The notes under the pieces are model-generated. The model ran no database searches and was not told the DNA's origin. It worked only from the letters and a program-made list of their open reading frames with translations. A program made the position numbers and the translations under genes. DNA of 6,737 bases, from contig SXMI01000249.1 of the NCBI GenBank assembly GCA_005777415.1, positions 1 through 6,737 of the forward strand, in the 5' to 3' direction. Positions 1 to 6,418 of this stretch are shown one piece after another. Position 1 is the stretch's first letter, and every line of letters starts with the position of its first letter. Source of the stretch: Actinomycetota bacterium. Lineage in GTDB: Bacteria; Actinomycetota; Acidimicrobiia; Acidimicrobiales; Microtrichaceae.

Positions 1-186
1 CTGCGCCAGCGCACGTGTCGACACGCCCAGGCCGGTGCCGAACTCGACGACCGTGCGGCCATGCGCCAGCACCGACAGGATCGCCGCCTCCTCGTCGGTC
101 ACCGACAGCCTCGGGTCACCGGTCGTCGGCTCGCCCGGATCGTCCAAGTGCCGATAGCTGCCGTTGCTGTCGACCTCCAGCGTCAT
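1..186 (-). CDS. Class I SAM-dependent methyltransferase, N-terminal part only
   Basis: This gene starts at the ATG at 186-184 and runs off the left edge, so only 62 codons are visible. The translation begins MTLEVDSNGSYRHLDDPGEP and reaches VVEFGTGLGVSTRALA at about residues 45-60. That stretch matches motif I of Rossmann-fold class I methyltransferases: a beta strand ending in an acidic residue, then G-x-G-x-G, which binds S-adenosylmethionine. The substrate cannot be read because the rest is missing. Its start overlaps the stop of the upstream glycosyltransferase as ATGA, so the two are probably translationally coupled. From this context I infer that it may methylate the sugar added by its neighbour, as in bacterial and phage glycan pathways, but methylation of protein or nucleic acid is equally possible from the sequence. 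The fold call is fairly secure; the role is not. Confidence 0.72.
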   Translation of the reverse strand, partial: MTLEVDSNGSYRHLDDPGEPTTGDPRLSVTDEEAAILSVLAHGRTVVEFGTGLGVSTRALAQ

Positions 187-992
187 CCGGCGATGTCCCG
201 ACGGGCGTCACCGTCACCCATGAAGTAGTCCGCAGGCACCGGATCGGTGCGGGCGTCCTCGGGCCACCACACCTTCGCACCCTTGTGGTGGCCGACGTGC
301 AGCGTCGTATCGACGTACACCTTCCACCCGGCTTCACGCGCCCGCAGGCAGAAACTGAGATCCTCGCCGAGCTCCCATTCGCCGGCGTCGGTCGTGAACT
401 GGTCGTAGCCGAACCATGAGTGGATCGACCCCCCACGCTTCAGCCGCATGTCCTCGAGCACGTCACGGTGCACCAGCAGGCAGCCGGTGCCGGTCGCAGC
501 GACCTCGCCGACGACGTTGTCCTGATAGTCGAGCATGACCCTGGTGATGGCGTCGTCGTCGTCGATGAACATGGTCGGCACGGCACCCTCGGCCGTCACG
601 ATCACACACAGAGCCCCGAGCATCTTCACGTCACACTCGACGGCACGAGCGATCAGCCGGTGCAGCGTGTCCGGCTTGAACACCATGTCGGAGTCGACGA
701 ACCACAGCCATTCGGCCTCGGGCGTGTTGTCGAGGAACTCGACCACCAGCCGGTTTCGGGCCTTGGCCAAGTTCGCACCGGCCTCGATGGCGACGTAGTT
801 CCACAGCAGGCGCAGGTCGATCGGTGTCGGCGACTCGGGACAGCCGAGCGCCTCCCACGCCTGCACCGCCCGCTCCCGGTCGAACACGTCCAGCTCGACG
901 TAGGACCGCAGGAAGCGGGTGGAGATGTCGTGGCCGCTCGACGGAAACGCCAGCAGTGCACGACCCGGATGCCGGTCTGCGCCTTCTGTCAT
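183..992 (-). CDS. GT-A fold (family 2-like) glycosyltransferase
   Basis: This 269-residue protein is expected to transfer a sugar from a nucleotide-sugar donor and to act in the cytoplasm. Visible features are an N-terminal strand RALLAFPSSG (11-20), a helix ANLAKARNRLVVEFL (73-87), and WLWFVDSDMVF (95-105), whose DSD at 100-102 is the metal and nucleotide-sugar binding DxD motif. Further on, ATGTGCLLVHRDVL (166-179) and GEDLSFCLRAREAGWKVYVD (209-228) are the acceptor-side acidic motif and following helix typical of GT2-like enzymes, followed by the histidine-rich LHVGHHKG (231-238). No membrane segment is seen. The ATG at 992 has no Shine-Dalgarno but sits 6 nt after a TAGCGT box, which suggests leaderless expression. 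Its stop overlaps the methyltransferase start. A run of four Asp codons (residues 144-147) creates the GTC trinucleotide repeat near 550-566. The acceptor is unknown; virion proteins are a reasonable guess because mycobacteriophage capsids and tails are known to be glycosylated by phage enzymes. Confidence 0.85.
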   Translation of the reverse strand: MTEGADRHPGRALLAFPSSGHDISTRFLRSYVELDVFDRERAVQAWEALGCPESPTPIDLRLLWNYVAIEAGANLAKARNRLVVEFLDNTPEAEWLWFVDSDMVFKPDTLHRLIARAVECDVKMLGALCVIVTAEGAVPTMFIDDDDAITRVMLDYQDNVVGEVAATGTGCLLVHRDVLEDMRLKRGGSIHSWFGYDQFTTDAGEWELGEDLSFCLRAREAGWKVYVDTTLHVGHHKGAKVWWPEDARTDPVPADYFMGDGDARRDIAG

Positions 993-1004
993 GGCAGCAC
1001 GCTA
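992..1004 (-). promoter_or_regulatory. Candidate -10 box for a leaderless glycosyltransferase transcript
   Basis: On the minus strand TAGCGT (1004-999) is followed by six bases and then the ATG at 992. TANNNT at this distance would place transcription start on the A of the start codon, as in the leaderless genes common in actinobacteria. There is no Shine-Dalgarno before this ATG, which fits. No convincing -35 hexamer is visible 16-18 bases upstream, where the terminator stem lies. The call therefore rests on one hexamer and its position. Confidence 0.4.
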
Positions 1005-1010
1005 ACAGTT

Positions 1011-1048
1011 GAACGACGAAGGCCGGGCCACCCGAAGGTGACCCGGCC
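1011..1048 (-). terminator. Rho-independent-type terminator after the capsid gene
   Basis: Read on the minus strand, GGCCGGGTCACC (1048-1037) pairs along all 12 positions with GGTGGCCCGGCC (1032-1021) around a TTCG loop. The closing pair is C-G, giving the very stable C(UUCG)G tetraloop. The one non-Watson-Crick pair (1041 with 1028) is a U-G wobble in minus-strand RNA but an A-C mismatch in plus-strand RNA, which supports the minus orientation. The following bases, TTCGTCGTTC, are only moderately T-rich, which is common in high-GC actinobacterial terminators. The hairpin lies about 30 nt past the capsid stop codon. Confidence 0.75.
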
Positions 1049-1078
1049 CGCATCGGACGTGGCAGTCGGGGGGAGGCG

Positions 1079-2425
1079 TCAGCTCAGGACGTTCTTGAAG
1101 CCCGTCCCGGTCACGACGCAGGTGGCCACCGGGTAGCGGCCGGCCGTGAAGGCCGAGTAGCCGAACACGACCATCTGCACCGACAGCTGGTCGCCCTTGA
1201 CCTCCTCGAACGTCAGGCCCACCGGAGCCGAGGCGTCCTCCATGAACAGGACGTCCTGGCGGCGGGTGACGATGATCCGGTCCTCGTCGGTGCTGGCCCC
1301 GAGGTTCGTGGGGATGCCGGCGTCGGTCACGACCGGGATGCCGACGAGGCTCCCGACGATCCCGTAGCCGGCAGCCGCACCGTTGCCCTGAGCGTTGAAG
1401 CCCGGACCGTCGACCTGCACGAACGGCCGGTTCGACGTGTCGGAGGCGGCGCACAGGAACGCCCACCGGCGGGGGTGCATGATGATGAGGTCCGCAGCGG
1501 CGAAGCGGCTGGCGTTCACCTTGCCGACGGCGTTGTGGATCGACGTCATCAGCGTCGCACCGGTGGTCCCGGTGAACGCAGCGGTCTGCACCGACGTGGT
1601 GTTGAGGATGCCCCAGTGGCCACCGCCGGTCCCGTCACCGGAGATCGCCGAGACGTTCACCTTGGTGGCGTACTCGGCGAACAGGTCCGACAGCAGGATG
1701 TTGGCGATGCCGGTGCCCCGGTCGACGGCCTGGCGGGACACGACCTGCTGGCCGGCGAACGTCCGCACCGGGACCGTCAGGTCGGACTCGGTCATCGTCG
1801 TGTTGGACACGCCGGTGTTCTGCGTCTCCTGTGCGGCGACCGTGGTCGACCCGCTGCCCCTCGGGATGGTGAGGGTCATGCCGGCCTCGGGCAGCGGCAC
1901 CGAGGTGACGTTGCTGAGGAACGGACGACCCGACTCCAGGTTGGGGGCGTACAGGTCGGTGAGGTACTGCGGGACGACGAGTCCGCCGAAGTTGCCGGTG
2001 GTGGACCGGTAGTCGACGAGCGCCTCGGCCCGGGCCCGCTGCACCCGCTCGGTCGCCTCGGCGTCCCGGAGGATGGTCGACCGGTAGGCGTCCTGCAGGA
2101 AGTTGTGCTGGCTGTCGGGCCGGTAGGTCCGCTCCTCACGACCGACCTGGACCGTCGGCACACCGAGTGCCTTCCGGGCCTCGTCGGCCTTGACCTTGCG
2201 GTCCTCGAGCTCGACCAGCTCGGCCTCACGGGCGGTGAGCTCGTCGATGCGGTCGTCGATGGAGCGCAGCTCGGCGCGTGCGGCGTCGAACTTGGTGGCC
2301 TCGTCTGCGGACAGCTCGGAGCGGCCCTCGGTCTCGGCGACGGACAGAATGGCCTCGACGGCCTCGGCCGCGGCGTCACGGTCGTCGAGCGCCTTGGCGA
2401 TCAGGGAGCGGATCTGCTCCAGCAT
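1079..2425 (-). CDS. HK97-fold phage major capsid protein
   Basis: This 448-residue protein is the shell subunit. Residues 1-90 are charged and helical (MLEQIRSLIAKALDDRDAAA, then DAARAELRSIDDRIDELTAR and more), matching the coiled-coil delta domain that acts as built-in scaffold and is cut off by the prohead protease in HK97-like phages. Cleavage is probably somewhere in about 90-140. The body carries family-typical stretches: GGLVVPQYL (147-155), an E-loop and P-domain-like region around 170-235, IIMHPRRWAFL (314-324) and IVGSLVGIPVVTDAGIP (356-372). The frame is open 48 codons further upstream, to 2569, but that stretch overlaps the protease end and reads as non-coding. The ATG at 2425 has GAGG six bases before it and begins exactly at the delta helix, so I chose it. 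It follows the protease by a 121-nt gap and is followed by a terminator, so it probably ends the head operon. Confidence 0.95.
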   Translation of the reverse strand: MLEQIRSLIAKALDDRDAAAEAVEAILSVAETEGRSELSADEATKFDAARAELRSIDDRIDELTAREAELVELEDRKVKADEARKALGVPTVQVGREERTYRPDSQHNFLQDAYRSTILRDAEATERVQRARAEALVDYRSTTGNFGGLVVPQYLTDLYAPNLESGRPFLSNVTSVPLPEAGMTLTIPRGSGSTTVAAQETQNTGVSNTTMTESDLTVPVRTFAGQQVVSRQAVDRGTGIANILLSDLFAEYATKVNVSAISGDGTGGGHWGILNTTSVQTAAFTGTTGATLMTSIHNAVGKVNASRFAAADLIIMHPRRWAFLCAASDTSNRPFVQVDGPGFNAQGNGAAAGYGIVGSLVGIPVVTDAGIPTNLGASTDEDRIIVTRRQDVLFMEDASAPVGLTFEEVKGDQLSVQMVVFGYSAFTAGRYPVATCVVTGTGFKNVLS

Positions 2426-2431
2426 GGTGAA

Positions 2432-2435
2432 CCTC
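2432..2435 (-). promoter_or_regulatory. Ribosome binding site that fixes the capsid start
   Basis: The minus strand reads GTGAGGTTCACC directly before the ATG at 2425, so a GAGG core stands six bases ahead of it. This decides between the 448-residue protein and the 48-codon longer open frame that begins inside the protease gene. Confidence 0.7.
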
Positions 2436-2456
2436 ACAGGGTCGTAGGGATGTGAA

Positions 2457-2489
2457 CCGACCGGGTGACTCTGCGGTGCCGACCAGGTG
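2457..2489 (-). repeat. Two 11-bp direct repeats in the protease-capsid gap
   Basis: In plus-strand reading CCGACCGGGTG (2457-2467) recurs as CCGACCAGGTG (2479-2489), 10 of 11 bases alike and 22 bp apart, close to two helical turns. The pair lies in the 121-nt gap between the protease and capsid genes, the only sizeable gap inside the head operon. It could be an operator or an RNA element, or chance in GC-rich sequence. I see no convincing promoter, hairpin or small gene in the rest of the gap (2426-2546). Confidence 0.35.
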
Positions 2490-2546
2490 GGGCGAACCCC
2501 GGCGTGGTCGACGGCCGATCGTCGGCGCAGTCCTCTTGCGTACAGA

Positions 2547-3683
2547 CTACCGCCGCTTGCGGGACGCATCGACAGCCTGCTGCCGACGGGCGTGCGACAC
2601 CGACCGACCCGGCTTGTCGTCGGTCGTCTCGGCCGTGCCGGCCTCGTCGTCGTCCCGCAACTTCACGACGGTCGACGGGTTGGCCGGGTAGGTCACCACC
2701 GACACGTCGAACAGCTTGACCTCAGAGATGGTCCGCACCGTGTAGTCGGCGTTCCACGACTGGCGCACCGGCGTGAAGGCGAACGACATCGCCGACATGT
2801 CACCCCGCTCCAGCGCCGAACGCACCTCGGCGGCGGTCGGGTTCGACGGGTCGAGCGTCGCCGAGATCCGCAGGCCGATGTCGTCGGACTCCAGCGTCAG
2901 GGTCTTGGACCTGGTGTGCGCCAGCGGGATGCCGTCGTGGTTGACGAGCAGCGGCACCGCCGCCTCGCCTGCGCTCTTGGTCGCAGCGCCACGGCTGATG
3001 ACCTCGGTGAAGCCACCCGCCTCCGGCCCCCCGGCGATGTCGTAGCGGAAGTCGTACACGGTGGCGTAGCCCTCGATGACCGGCAGGCCGTCCTCGGACT
3101 CACGCAGCTCGACCCGCTCGATGTAGCGGGTCTCACGATCCGGCACCGACACCCCGTCATCGGTCCGCACATAGTCGCCCATGCCGACCATGCTACGCGC
3201 CGCCTCGGCGTCGATGATCCCCGACGCCCAATCACGGCCGGCGTCGCCACCCCAGGCGTCCCACGCCACACGGCCCGGTGACGGATAGCCGTCGTCGCCA
3301 CGATCGAAACCTTCGGCGTCACGGTCGCTGGCGTGACGACCGAAGTAGTTCGCCATCCGGCCGATCGTCTCCCGGCTCACAGCCTCGCCCGCAGCCAGCT
3401 GGGCGGCACGGGCACGACCCACGTCGGTGAAGCCGTCGCCGGCCAGACCCTCGGCGATCCAGTCCAACGCACGGGCCGCAGCAGCCTGCACCGCCTGCGG
3501 TGGCGTGTAGCTGTCCTGGCGTTCCTCGTCCTCGGACTCGGCCATGTAGAGCGCCGACACCTGGGCGTCGGCATCGGCGTAGCTGGCGTGGCAGCCTTCG
3601 AGCTCGCCGTCGTCGACCTTGTGCACACCGAACGGACGGTCCACCGGACAGGCAGCGTCCTCCTGAACGATCTCCCACGGCAT
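2547..3683 (-). CDS. Prohead maturation protease (HK97/U35-S78 type) with two extra N-terminal domains
   Basis: This 378-residue protein should cleave the capsid delta domain inside the prohead. The protease part is about residues 183-345: RYIERVELRESEDGLPVIEG opens the fold, LLVNHDGIPLAHTRSKTLTL (245-264) holds the probable catalytic His249, and MSAMSFAFTP (296-305) the probable catalytic Ser300, followed by LFDVSVVTYPANP. HK97 protease is near 225 residues; the excess is N-terminal. Residues 1-50 form a short Cys-containing unit (CPVDRPFGVHKVDDGELEGC, then HASYADAD...LYMAE). Residues 60-155 are a helical unit, YTPPQAVQAAAARALDWIAE through ETIGRMANYFGRH to AWDAWGGDAGRDWA, seen fused to various phage head proteins. 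The C-terminus is charged and probably disordered. The start ATG overlaps the portal stop by one base (TGATG), with GAGGAGG seven bases upstream inside the portal gene. No separate scaffold gene is seen. Confidence 0.9.
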   Translation of the reverse strand: MPWEIVQEDAACPVDRPFGVHKVDDGELEGCHASYADADAQVSALYMAESEDEERQDSYTPPQAVQAAAARALDWIAEGLAGDGFTDVGRARAAQLAAGEAVSRETIGRMANYFGRHASDRDAEGFDRGDDGYPSPGRVAWDAWGGDAGRDWASGIIDAEAARSMVGMGDYVRTDDGVSVPDRETRYIERVELRESEDGLPVIEGYATVYDFRYDIAGGPEAGGFTEVISRGAATKSAGEAAVPLLVNHDGIPLAHTRSKTLTLESDDIGLRISATLDPSNPTAAEVRSALERGDMSAMSFAFTPVRQSWNADYTVRTISEVKLFDVSVVTYPANPSTVVKLRDDDEAGTAETTDDKPGRSVSHARRQQAVDASRKRR

Positions 3684-4855
3684 CAGATCGCCTCCTCGTC
3701 GTCATCGTCGCTGTCGTCCTCGACGTCGAGGCCCGGCGGCGTCGTCTCCGGTAGCGGCGGACGGTCCTCGATCTGACGCACCTCGTTGACCGTCAGGAAC
3801 CCGGACGTAATCGCAACAGCGTGCGCCTCGTAGCGGGTCTTCAGGTCGGAACGCAGCACGCCGTCCACGTTGAACTTCACTCGGTTCGGTCCCGGCACCA
3901 GCGACGACAGCCCGTCCTCCAAGGCAATCAGGTACGGCATCAGGCCGAACGTCAGGAAGTCCGCCGCCCGCTGCTCCCGGTTGGCATACGTCACCGACGA
4001 TCCAGAGGTGGCACCACCGATCATCTCGGGTGCGATGCCGTAGATGCGTGCGATCTGCTCGACGGTGAACCGCTGCTGGTCGAGGAACTGCGCCTCGTCC
4101 GGTGCGACGCTGATCCGCTCGTAGCGCAGCCCGGCACCCATCACCGCAGGCTCACGGTTCCCGGCCGTCGACCCGACGAACGCAGACTTAATGCCCTGCG
4201 CCTGCTCCTGGGTCAGCTCGGTGTCCGAGTACAGGATCGCATTGGGTGTGCCGCCACCGGTGAAGAAGTCCGTTCCGAACCGCTCGGCCGACAGACCCCC
4301 GGCGATCGTCTGCTTGGCGTGCTGCACCGGCGACAGGCCGTAGGGTGCACCCGGCATCGTGAAGATCGGCACGTGCCACAGCGGACCCTCCGGGTACCGC
4401 CGCATGTCCTGACGGTCGACCGTCACCACCCAGCCGTCCCGCTCGTCGGCCCGCCACTGCACCACCGACGGGTCCAACAGCTCGACAGTCGTCGGGTAGC
4501 CGTTCGCACCGACCGACGTCACCAGGCCGTAGGCGTTGCCGGCGGTCAGCAACGACGACCACACCTGATACAGCCAGGTCGACAGCGTCACACCCGGTTG
4601 CGGCCGGTCGAACAGGACCGACCTCGGCACGTCCACCGTCAGGCCGTCCCGCCGCCGCTGCTGGTCCAGCGGCAGCGTCGAACCCAACCCGGCCAGCAGA
4701 CGGATGCACGCCCACACCGCTGACAGTCGCATCGCCGAGTCGGTCGTCACGACCGGCGGCATCGTGCCGGTGCGGCGACGGTCGTTCATCATCGCAAGCA
4801 CGTCATCGGCCGAGAACTTGCGCTGCTCAGGTGCAGCACGTCGGAACAGTCCCAT
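3683..4855 (-). CDS. HK97-family phage portal protein
   Basis: This 390-residue protein forms the ring through which DNA enters and leaves the head. It has the typical MGLFRRA start, the conserved N-terminal helix SAMRLSAVWACIRLLAGLGS (40-59), WLYQVWSSLLTAGNAYGLV (94-112), LLDPSVVQWR (126-135), LWHVPIFTMPGAPYGLSPV (159-177) and, near the tunnel and clip, EQIARIYGIAPEMIGGATSG (266-285) followed by YANREQRAADFLTFGLMPYL. These are standard for the family, as is the length. The C-terminus ends in a strongly acidic tail, DVEDDSDDDDEEAI, whose GAG GAG codons also form the GAGGAGG ribosome binding site of the protease. The start at 4855 overlaps the stop of the small membrane protein gene by one base (TGATG) and has GGAG eight bases upstream, so expression is probably coupled to that gene. 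Confidence 0.95.
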   Translation of the reverse strand: MGLFRRAAPEQRKFSADDVLAMMNDRRRTGTMPPVVTTDSAMRLSAVWACIRLLAGLGSTLPLDQQRRRDGLTVDVPRSVLFDRPQPGVTLSTWLYQVWSSLLTAGNAYGLVTSVGANGYPTTVELLDPSVVQWRADERDGWVVTVDRQDMRRYPEGPLWHVPIFTMPGAPYGLSPVQHAKQTIAGGLSAERFGTDFFTGGGTPNAILYSDTELTQEQAQGIKSAFVGSTAGNREPAVMGAGLRYERISVAPDEAQFLDQQRFTVEQIARIYGIAPEMIGGATSGSSVTYANREQRAADFLTFGLMPYLIALEDGLSSLVPGPNRVKFNVDGVLRSDLKTRYEAHAVAITSGFLTVNEVRQIEDRPPLPETTPPGLDVEDDSDDDDEEAI

Positions 4856-4995
4856 CAGTCACGCTCCAGCAGGTAGCCGACCGTCACCAACGCCGCACCC
4901 GTCACGGCGATCCCGAGCGGCGGCGTGACAAGCCAAGCGGCCAGCACGATCAGCACCACACCGAGCAGCTCGAGCAGCGTGGCAAACAGATCCAT
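4855..4995 (-). CDS. 46-residue two-helix membrane protein between terminase and portal
   Basis: The ATG at 4995 opens a 46-codon frame that ends in TGATG over the portal start. The protein is almost wholly hydrophobic. LLELLGVVLIVLAAWLV (7-23) and LGIAVTGAALVTVGYLL (27-43) look like two membrane helices joined by a TPP turn, giving a hairpin with an acidic residue near each end (D2, D46). The frame stays open upstream to 5160, but that extension is Arg- and Cys-rich and overlaps the terminase gene in another frame, so the short start 10 nt after the terminase stop is preferred. GAGG lies three bases before the ATG, a tight spacing. Small membrane proteins at this spot occur in other actinophages with HK97-like heads, with no agreed function. 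Possible roles are membrane association during assembly or simply coupling portal translation. A pinholin-like role is conceivable but has no lysis neighbours to support it. Confidence 0.7.
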   Translation of the reverse strand: MDLFATLLELLGVVLIVLAAWLVTPPLGIAVTGAALVTVGYLLERD

Positions 4996-5005
4996 GATCC
5001 TCGGC

Positions 5006-6418
5006 TCAGTAGGCGAACACGGGCGCAGGCTTCTGCACCTCGTCATCCAGAGTAGTGGCACCCCACAAGGCCAATGTCGCTGCGACCAGCGGCGAGATGT
5101 CGACCGCTGACGACGACCTCGACCACGCCCACGCATCGCCCAGCTTGCGGGTCGCAGCACCCGCCACCGCCGTGGTCATGTCGACCTGGTCGGTGTGACG
5201 CACACGCCGGTTCGCCACGGCGTCGTAGAACCGGCCGCAGGCCGACGCCATCTGTCGCGGCCCGGTCGTCTCGACCCGCAGACCAGCCGCCTCCATCTCC
5301 GGCACGAACGTCGACGCCGGGCCCGCAGCGTCCATCACGAACGCCTTCGGTGAGTAGCGGTCGTTCAGCTCGATGCACCGGGACACGACCCACTCGGTGC
5401 CCGGCCGGCGGTCCGCCAGCTCGAACACCGTGCCGTCGCACACGACGATCGACGACATCGCCCGGTCCGGTGCCACGTCCACTGCGAACACCACACCGTC
5501 GACACCCGGCGACACGTCCCCGGCGCACGCCTCCCAGCTGCGGGCCGGGATCTTGCTGGCGAACGCCTGCGCCGTCCACCGGTTCAGGTAGGCACGCTCG
5601 AACTCGGCCGGTTCCTTCGACAGCTGCTCAGCGGCGATGCTCTCCACCGGGATCGTGCGGCCAAGGCTCGGGATGCACCGCCACCACGTCGCCGGGTCCG
5701 ACGGGTCGTCCTCGCTGTCGGCCGACCACTCGAAGTACGCCAGCCCCGAGTCGACGCCGTCCCGGACGGCATCACGACCACGCTCCACCTTCGCCTTCAG
5801 GTAGACCGACTCGGCGTGACCCGCCGTCGAGATGACCCACATCTGCGGCTCGGGACGAGTGATCATCGCCGGTGAGAACCCTTGGTCAAGCCGATGGTCC
5901 TTGAACTCGAACGCCTCGTCCACCACCGCCAGGTCGATCTGCCGGCCGTGGCCCGCACGGTCCGTCGGCGACAGCACCTCATGCAGCGACCCGTTGTGCC
6001 ACCGGATCGACTCGTCGCCGTTCGACCACCGGATGTCATACAGCCCGGCCAGCGTCGACGCCTCGAGCATCGGCACCTGGTCGTCCCGCCACTTCTTGCG
6101 TGCCGCCTGACCGTCCTGGGCCGTGTAGACGATCCGGGCCCCCGGCTGGTGCAACGCACGCCACACCATGACCGCCATCATCAGCGTCGTCTTGCCCGAC
6201 TGGCGTGGCACCGTCACCGTCACGTCCCGGTACACCAGCAGACCGGACTCCGGGTCGAACTCCAACGCCACGTCGACGACATGCTGCTGCCACGGCATCA
6301 GCGGCGTGCCCAGGCGCTCGGCGATGATCGCCACCGCCGGACCATGCGACGGCCGGTCAGTCCGACTCGACGTGAACCGCGGCGGACAGCTCGGCAGCGA
6401 GGAGCTCGAAGGCGTCAC
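5006..6418 (-). CDS. Phage terminase large subunit (packaging ATPase and nuclease)
   Basis: This 470-residue motor protein cuts concatemeric DNA and pumps it into the prohead. Numbering from the GTG at 6418, the N-terminal ATPase shows LGTPLMPWQQHV (37-48, adenine-binding region), VPRQSGKTT (70-78, Walker A), QIDLAVVDEAFEF (160-172, Walker B with catalytic Glu168) and VISTAG (195-200, coupling motif). The C-terminal RNase H-like nuclease shows FAVDVAPD (Asp314), FVMDAAGP (Asp363) and AVDISPLVAATLALW (Asp441), the expected three metal-binding acids. The length is normal and no break is seen. The GTG at 6418 is preferred over the TTG at 6424 because GGGAGGAGG ends six bases before it, and the residues between it and LMPWQQ (PPRF, RTDRPSHGPAVA) look like normal terminase leader. 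It overlaps the small-subunit gene by 62 nt in another frame and is followed after 10 nt by the membrane protein gene. Confidence 0.96.
   Translation of the reverse strand: MTPSSSSLPSCPPRFTSSRTDRPSHGPAVAIIAERLGTPLMPWQQHVVDVALEFDPESGLLVYRDVTVTVPRQSGKTTLMMAVMVWRALHQPGARIVYTAQDGQAARKKWRDDQVPMLEASTLAGLYDIRWSNGDESIRWHNGSLHEVLSPTDRAGHGRQIDLAVVDEAFEFKDHRLDQGFSPAMITRPEPQMWVISTAGHAESVYLKAKVERGRDAVRDGVDSGLAYFEWSADSEDDPSDPATWWRCIPSLGRTIPVESIAAEQLSKEPAEFERAYLNRWTAQAFASKIPARSWEACAGDVSPGVDGVVFAVDVAPDRAMSSIVVCDGTVFELADRRPGTEWVVSRCIELNDRYSPKAFVMDAAGPASTFVPEMEAAGLRVETTGPRQMASACGRFYDAVANRRVRHTDQVDMTTAVAGAATRKLGDAWAWSRSSSAVDISPLVAATLALWGATTLDDEVQKPAPVFAY

Noticed and set aside
549..566. GTC trinucleotide repeat
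   Set aside because: It is explained by consecutive Asp codons (residues 144-147) in the glycosyltransferase rather than by a repeat element.
1475..2455. Long plus-strand open frame (326 codons) opposite the capsid gene
   Set aside because: Its product is repetitive Gly/Val/Asp/Arg-rich text with no recognisable motif. It mirrors the GC-rich third positions of the capsid gene, which is strongly identified on the other strand.
2489..2500. GGGG-CGAA-CCCC hairpin in the protease-capsid gap
   Set aside because: The stem is only four pairs and has no T-rich tail, easily expected by chance at this base composition.
2426..2569. 48-codon N-terminal extension of the capsid protein
   Set aside because: It overlaps the protease end, has no family resemblance and no ribosome site at its start, while the ATG at 2425 has GAGG and begins the delta helix.
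4996..5160. Longer version of the small membrane protein starting near 5160
   Set aside because: The extra residues are Arg-, Cys- and Trp-rich and lie inside the terminase gene in another frame.
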